The position numbers were made by a program, and so were the translations under genes. Shown piece by piece: positions 39,401 through 43,120 of a stretch of 43,120 nt of DNA (within the stretch, counting starts at the first letter, position 1; every line of letters starts with the position of its first letter). The DNA comes from Aporhodopirellula aestuarii (GTDB taxonomy: Bacteria; Planctomycetota; Planctomycetia; Pirellulales; Pirellulaceae): contig NZ_JAMQBK010000086.1 in NCBI RefSeq assembly GCF_023701485.1, forward strand, positions 1 through 43,120, given 5' to 3'. The notes beneath the pieces were generated by a model. That model was not told the origin of the DNA. It did no database searches and saw only the letters and a program-made list of their open reading frames with translations.

Positions 39401-40971
39401 TCGGTCTCTGGCATCGCCGAGTCGCCATCTGAACGACCCTGGCGGCTTGGTTCGATGCCGACGTCCGTCGGCAAATCCGTCGTCAAACTTGGGGAGACGT
39501 TGGCATCTGGATCTTTTGCCAGTGGAATATCGGTGGAGTCGTTTGGCGTGATCCGGGGAATGGTGGCAACGGTTGCGTCGCCGTTGTCAGCTTCCGCCAC
39601 GGAGGGCGTTTGATTGGCTAAATAGAGATACAGACCGCCTCCGGCCAAACAACCGAGGAAGATTGCCGTGGCGATCAGAGCGTGGCTCCGTCGCGAAGTT
39701 GCCCCGCTCTTACCCTTGTTGAGAACCGCCTCGCTGAGTTTCTCCGCGAATTCGGAACAGGAACTGTATCGTTGTGCTGGATCGAGTCGCGTCGCCCGTT
39801 CGATCACTTCGCGTTCTGGTTGTGACAACGCTCCGAGTTGCAACTCGCCGTTTGCCTTGGCGCGAAGGAACGACGACCGCCTCGAAGTTTCAAACGGCAG
39901 CGACCCGGTGCGAAGCTCGTAGTAGGTGATCGCCAGTGAATACTGATCAATCGTCTTGGTGTAGGTTTGGTCGAACAACATTTCCGGCGCACCATAGGCG
40001 GGCGTGCCGATTGCCAGCTGAGTGCGTCGATTTTCGTGCACACGGCGGGCTAGTCCGAAATCGCATACCTGCGCGTTGCCACCAACGATCAGAATGTTCT
40101 GCGGCTTGATATCACAGTGATAAATGTTGTGATGGATATTGAGTTCGTCGATTGCCGACGCCGCGCCGGTGATGTAGCGCAGCAACTCGGGTGCGGGCAC
40201 ACCGCCGGGCAGGTGCAGCGGGTCATCACCCTCGGGGGCGTTTCCGGGGGCACGCATCTCGACCAATCGATCGTGGAGCGTTTTCTCGCCCAGTCCCATT
40301 GCGATCACCATCTGCCGGGCTTCGCCCAGTGAGGCATCCTGGTCGTCTTCGTTGCGTCGGTCTCCAGGCGTACGGATGATCGAAGAATCCGATCTCTCCG
40401 TTTCGCCGGCGGTCGGTGAGGCCGATTTCCGCCCGAGCGCCGCTAGGAACCCAGAGCTCGCGTCACCGAGGTACTCGCCGGTCTCGCGCAGCTGACTATC
40501 ACTCGTTCCGGATTTCTCTGATGAATCGGGGTCGACCGCCGAATCGGCCAACCCCATCGCATGCGTTTCTCGCACGCCATCGGGATCTCGTTCACCGCCC
40601 AAACACTCGGTGTCGATTAAGGACGACTCGCGGCCGAGAATTTCATCCGTCGCGGAGTTGCTGAGCAGTTCCCCTTCGGCATCAAAAAACCACACCCCGA
40701 TCAAAGGACACAGGTTCGTGTGTTTGACTTCGCGAACGATCCGCAGCGCCCCGAGTTCCCGCTTGCTGCCGATCATGCCCATGTCGCGAACGACCTTCAC
40801 CGCGACGTAAACCCCGCCGGAGGCCCGCGCTACCCAAACTTCACCTGCCATTCCAGATCCGAGTCGACGAACGAGCGTGTAGCCCGGCACGATCTCGAGT
40901 CCTCGTTGAATTACGGCAGGCATCGGCGAATGGTCTAACTGAACATATGAATGGTAGAGACGGGTGTGCAT
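36448..40971 (-). CDS. Giant transmembrane Ser/Thr protein kinase
   Basis: This 1,507-residue protein starts with an eukaryotic-type kinase domain: glycine loop RRLGSGMAGEVWV (35-47), Lys59 in VAVKVV, catalytic YHCDIKPQNIL with Asp287, CDFGLARR with Asp304, and GTPAYGAPE. The usual HRD is HCD, so activation-loop control may differ. An acidic insertion of about 115 residues (100-218) lies between the N-lobe strands and the hinge. After the kinase comes one membrane segment (about 430-452), an acidic Ser/Thr/Pro-rich linker to about 590, and about 900 helical residues with no family I recognise, probably outside the cytoplasm. ATG 40923 (MPAVIQRG) is an alternative start, nearer to the kinase fold. 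No partner phosphatase is adjacent. Confidence 0.93.
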   Translation of the reverse strand: MHTRLYHSYVQLDHSPMPAVIQRGLEIVPGYTLVRRLGSGMAGEVWVARASGGVYVAVKVVRDMGMIGSKRELGALRIVREVKHTNLCPLIGVWFFDAEGELLSNSATDEILGRESSLIDTECLGGERDPDGVRETHAMGLADSAVDPDSSEKSGTSDSQLRETGEYLGDASSGFLAALGRKSASPTAGETERSDSSIIRTPGDRRNEDDQDASLGEARQMVIAMGLGEKTLHDRLVEMRAPGNAPEGDDPLHLPGGVPAPELLRYITGAASAIDELNIHHNIYHCDIKPQNILIVGGNAQVCDFGLARRVHENRRTQLAIGTPAYGAPEMLFDQTYTKTIDQYSLAITYYELRTGSLPFETSRRSSFLRAKANGELQLGALSQPEREVIERATRLDPAQRYSSCSEFAEKLSEAVLNKGKSGATSRRSHALIATAIFLGCLAGGGLYLYLANQTPSVAEADNGDATVATIPRITPNDSTDIPLAKDPDANVSPSLTTDLPTDVGIEPSRQGRSDGDSAMPETEEPNVALETRENNDNRSQPDVSTIPSVPPGIVESPASSNETIESDANATEMPNVESTESSDPAIEAPPTKQPETIEEHLALARADLDRWDDADGADLSIRDLQAFVSRLEKFAPTLDEAGNWIEPEIAKITDLPYEERFVAEGNSIADRFRQSTLRDSSVAFDASMKDAIAELAARVDLTSLSSLVWLTSRPNSNVAPLERQTLIEGLPTRAAVVRDSFIADNQFPANNRAADASYTLARIVIDDKGVTQFNGEQLDSIATRSNDLRRAMMLNTNATRLTRVAESQMQTLVALRRTRDAQTADDRKVDDEIASIDRMAIDLVQQLGQTASHADRKQGWDRVSGKLRLIARTVAGLVMWDSNRVSDAMKNWIDVQNDPMLELIVPDVWREDVAYRCLDWLQENSGAADDDIETIRHARSITRSTGVLDLAQRFAGQSNAFRIQVQPERFLLVAASGDLPDAMKIWDSMNMSLDDARRTPQVGFALWQLVSRRLNETIQDSERSDLAGKLVFASVGQLDSSDIDKPFNVTANADETLVSRFTKAIDAVRELTSQPVAGSPVIPSVLDRPELTVLCHRYLDAISRSTAPMEYANFLDRLDRVEFAAATAAAREKNAQLRDELYLIAAEAFIQKRYEEIDDLPASVMIERLFAYEAAAERNSDSPPSVYRTFLFGRAEDQRGFISREDDDARRHYSQARDAYTKVIDSRDVPADLRGSAYRCRAGLLSRMAVLETPPRSRELLELASEDAAAAIALPPRWHFDNDDRLTTAAEVDISTVRLATDLDLPRVQELLDDADRFLAEAIAVRNQRGYPVYMQETHRLNGYLFDLLKSPKGRRHSNREQKAMTLMSQLATEPIPESESDGIEMTIAVPSIRTKVHWHCMCAMVHRLAEHPEMSMSHIRYAIRIAEQHLPQTDERRHRAVLIYIEFKGYELLEGIKQTGRPNLELVKELNDLLDTVVDPSTQLRIKKEGYLRDLEAMVKKQPSR

Positions 40972-41483
40972 CGCACGGGACCGATAGTGCCCCCCGTTAG
41001 TCTAGCGAGATCCAAACAGGTCTTCACCGTGGAACATGTACATTTCACCCGTTTTCTAAGACCAAGTTGCCACAATCATCGTCTAGCGACCATGAAACCA
41101 ACCCCCAGGTCAACTCAATCCCACAATCCTACCCAGCCCCACGCCGTTCTCACCTCTATTGAGTGTTGCAAGTCCACCAGGGTTTGCTTTGGCTAGCGTT
41201 TTCAAGGCGTTCTGTGCGCGACGTGTGTCGATTTTGGGAGCAGGCTACCTACGTCGTCCGTCACTCGGTCGTCGTTGCAACGCAAACAGAATCCGGTGCA
41301 AACTAGACGCCCGTTCATGGTGGGGTATTTGCTCCTAGTCCTGTAAACACACGATACGCCGCGGAGGCCTACAGGACTACAAAGGCACTTAAGACGCTGG
41401 ATGTTGTCCGGCTATGTCACCTCATAGCGTTCGGGTCGATTTACACGACCTCGAATTCCTTTTTTTGTACGCAGGGACTCCAT
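40972..41483. other. 512-bp spacer with an inverted repeat upstream of the DUF1559 gene
   Basis: No credible gene is found here. TAGTCCTGTA (41336-41345) and TACAGGACTA (41370-41379) form a perfect 10-bp inverted repeat around a 24-base spacer, about 105 bp before the DUF1559 start. The region must hold the divergent promoters for the kinase and the DUF1559 gene. Confidence 0.5.
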
Positions 41484-42665
41484 ATGAACAAGTGTTTACA
41501 AAGACGCGGGTTTACGCTCGTAGAGCTTCTCGTCGTGATCGCGATCATCGGTGTGCTGGTCGGATTGCTGCTACCAGCAGTCCAAGCGGCCCGCGAGGCT
41601 GCTCGCAGGATGAGTTGTAGCAACAATTTCAAACAGATTGGGCTGGCGATTCACAACTATCACTCCGCCTACAATCAACTGCCGACGCACGGTACGGGAA
41701 CCAACCCGCTACTCACCGCCGAGAAAACGGCCAACGGACCGTGGGATCACCACCGGTCTTCCAACATGGGAAACCGGATGCGGCTGAGCATGCTGGTTGG
41801 AATCACTCCGTTCATCGAGCAACAAGCGATTTGGGAGCAAATTTCGAATCCGATGGGGACGACCTATCCCGCGATGGGGCCTACCCCCGATGTTTTGGCC
41901 TATGGCCCCTGGGCGACTGAGATTCCTGGTTTTCGTTGTCCCAGCGACCCCGGGTTTGGACTACCCGCGCTCGGTCGAACCAACTACGCAGCATGTGTCG
42001 GTGACAGCTTTAGCACTCATCCGCATGGTCCCTGGAATTCTTATCGGACCCAACGGACCGGCGAGGAAGGGTCTCGAATAAGTAGTCGTGGTTTCTTCAA
42101 GACCCTCGACAAGACTCGGTTCCGGGATTGTTTGGATGGACTGGCGAACACCATTGCTGCGGGAGAAATTGCCACGGACCTTGGCGATGATGACAAACGC
42201 ACGGTCAATTGGCGAGATAATTCGAACAAGAGCCCTACCTGGGGACAAGTTCGTAACAATCCCTCACGGTGCAAGAGTAAAGTGCAAGCGGATCGACCTC
42301 AGTTTTGGGATCCGATTCATACTGTCGACGTGAATGCGAGCCAAGGCCGAGGCTTCAAGTGGGCCGACTACCAACCGACCTATACCTCTTGCATGACAAT
42401 CCTTCCTCCCAATCGTGAAGTCTGTGGTCCGTACAACTCAGCAGGCGTCACTTTGGTCTCGACGATGTCGAGCCGACACCAGGGCGGTGTTCATGTCTTG
42501 ATGGGTGACGGTGCTGTGAAATTCATCACCGACTCAATCGAAGCGGGGGATGAAACGGCGCGGCAGATATCCAACGGGTACCGAGACGGTCATCAAAGCC
42601 CCTATGGGCTGTGGGGATCGCTCGGAACTCGCGCTGCCAAAGAAGTCATTAGTGAAGAGTTCTAA
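41484..42665 (+). CDS. DUF1559 protein with type IV prepilin-like N terminus
   Basis: The 393-residue product begins with a prepilin signal: RRGFTLVELLVVIAIIGVLV, with cleavage expected between Gly9 and Phe10 and Glu14 at +5. The DUF1559 hallmarks follow: LLPAVQAAREAARRMSCSNN, KQIGLAIHNYHSAYNQLP, and the C-terminal SSRHQGGVHVLMGDGAVKFI. This family is greatly expanded in planctomycetes, and its pseudopilin-like head suggests export or assembly by a type II/IV system into an envelope structure; the precise role is unknown. AGGGA lies about 7 bases before the ATG. A small lipoprotein gene follows on the same strand. Confidence 0.95.
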   Translation: MNKCLQRRGFTLVELLVVIAIIGVLVGLLLPAVQAAREAARRMSCSNNFKQIGLAIHNYHSAYNQLPTHGTGTNPLLTAEKTANGPWDHHRSSNMGNRMRLSMLVGITPFIEQQAIWEQISNPMGTTYPAMGPTPDVLAYGPWATEIPGFRCPSDPGFGLPALGRTNYAACVGDSFSTHPHGPWNSYRTQRTGEEGSRISSRGFFKTLDKTRFRDCLDGLANTIAAGEIATDLGDDDKRTVNWRDNSNKSPTWGQVRNNPSRCKSKVQADRPQFWDPIHTVDVNASQGRGFKWADYQPTYTSCMTILPPNREVCGPYNSAGVTLVSTMSSRHQGGVHVLMGDGAVKFITDSIEAGDETARQISNGYRDGHQSPYGLWGSLGTRAAKEVISEEF

Positions 42666-42680
42666 ACAGACTCTTTACAA

Positions 42681-42710
42681 GCCCGGCCCAAAACGCAATT
42701 TGGGTCGGGC
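42681..42710 (+). terminator. Hairpin after the DUF1559 gene
   Basis: GCCCGGCCCAAA (42681-42692) pairs with TTTGGGTCGGGC (42699-42710) through 11 Watson-Crick pairs and one G-T wobble around a 6-base loop, 15 bases after the stop codon. There is no T-run, so it may be a weak terminator or mRNA stabiliser before the lipoprotein gene. Confidence 0.6.
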
Positions 42711-42759
42711 GTCATGTGTGTTCAATTAAATCAACGTGTTGATCAAGTTAGGAAATGAG

Positions 42760-42939
42760 ATGAAACATTTATATGTGGCACTTTTCGTCGGTGTGATGAT
42801 GGTCGCTAGCGGTTGTTCAGATTCACAGTCAGTCAATGTTGCCGAAGATGCGGATGCGGCAGCGATTGAAGAGTACAACCGATTGAACCAAGAAGGCATC
42901 GACATGATGGAGGAAGACGACACTGATTATAACGAGTAA
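42760..42939 (+). CDS. Very small lipoprotein
   Basis: From ATG 42760, preceded by AGGAAATGAG, the product has 59 residues. The signal peptide ends in a lipobox, VMMVASGCSDSQ, with Cys19 as the lipidated residue. The mature 41 residues are strongly acidic (VAEDADAAAIEEYNR, MMEEDDTDYNE). Small lipoproteins commonly follow DUF1559 genes in planctomycetes, and a joint role in the envelope is plausible. Its last 13 bases overlap the end of the convergent minus-strand gene. The frame can be extended to a TTG at 42736, but the ribosome site favours 42760. Confidence 0.75.
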   Translation: MKHLYVALFVGVMMVASGCSDSQSVNVAEDADAAAIEEYNRLNQEGIDMMEEDDTDYNE

Positions 42940-43120
42940 TAATCACCGTCGTGATCTTGGGTTTGGATGACCGTCGCGCGGTCTCCCTTTAATTCGATGA
43001 TGGTGGCGCGGATACGGGCGCATTGCGTCATGTCGTATCCGCCCCGCCGATCATCACCTAGCGACCACGTGACCCTGAGAAACGGCATCCCCACGGCTTC
43101 AGGAAGCGTCCCAATAATTG
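42927..43120 (-). CDS. 3' end of an unrecognised minus-strand gene, cut by the window edge
   Basis: Reading leftward from the window end, one frame stays open for 64 codons to a TAA at 42929-42927. It encodes GTLPEAVGMPFLRVTWSLG, DDRRGGYDMTQCARIRATII and ELKGDRATVIQTQDHDGDYY, which has balanced, coding-like composition. The start lies beyond 43120. The gene is convergent with the small lipoprotein gene, and their ends overlap by 13 bases. I do not recognise the family. Confidence 0.55.
   Translation of the reverse strand, partial: IIGTLPEAVGMPFLRVTWSLGDDRRGGYDMTQCARIRATIIELKGDRATVIQTQDHDGDYYSL

Overview
The window looks like chromosomal DNA of a planctomycete of the Rhodopirellula/Pirellulales type. 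The evidence is indirect: moderate-to-high GC, a DUF1559 prepilin-like protein, S1 sulfatases, a very large transmembrane Ser/Thr kinase, XylR-type LacI/AraC hybrid regulation, a TIGR03546/TIGR03545-like pair, and many small proteins that I associate with that phylum only. No rRNA, tRNA, phage, plasmid or CRISPR locus was seen.

Region 1 (1-13.8 kb) is an L-fucose utilisation locus, nearly all on the minus strand. In transcription order it holds an L-fucose/H+ symporter (fucP), L-fucose isomerase (fucI), a class II aldolase (fucA-like) overlapping a RhaB-type sugar kinase, a cytosolic hybrid histidine kinase, a tandem two-domain class II aldolase and a secreted GH29 alpha-L-fucosidase. A XylR-type regulator is divergent from fucP. 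Together these would cut fucose from glycans outside the cytoplasm, import it, and convert it through fuculose and fuculose-1-phosphate to DHAP and lactaldehyde. No microcompartment shell genes are visible.

Region 2 (13.8-15.0 kb) is a broken sulfatase running into about 3.2 tandem copies of a 260-bp palindrome-rich unit. Region 3 (15.0-19.2 kb, minus) is a compact four-gene operon with ATGA overlaps at every junction: a 4Fe-4S protein, a HAD phosphatase, a divergent MnmE-like GTPase and a THUMP-like methyltransferase. This is the best candidate here for an undescribed functional unit, probably in RNA modification.

Region 4 (19.3-22.3 kb, plus) holds an LMW-phosphatase/arsenate-reductase-like gene, a lipoprotein gene broken by one in-frame stop, an ORF remnant, a conserved hypothetical gene and a repeat-rich spacer. 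Region 5 (22.3-28.1 kb) holds clpC with a clear terminator, a large conserved hypothetical, a small membrane protein, a HAMP-like membrane protein and a Flp-type pilin.

Region 6 (28.4-36.4 kb) holds a prenyltransferase-beta-like protein without zinc ligands, the TIGR03546/TIGR03545-like pair, an aldehyde dehydrogenase, a nucleoside deaminase and an intact sulfatase. Region 7 (36.4-43.1 kb) holds a 1,507-residue membrane kinase, a DUF1559 protein, a tiny lipoprotein, and the 3' end of a minus-strand gene that leaves the window.

A family of short palindromic repeats is scattered through the spacers (66-140, 6189-6431, 22003-22110). All assignments come from reading the sequence and from memory of protein families; no database search was run.
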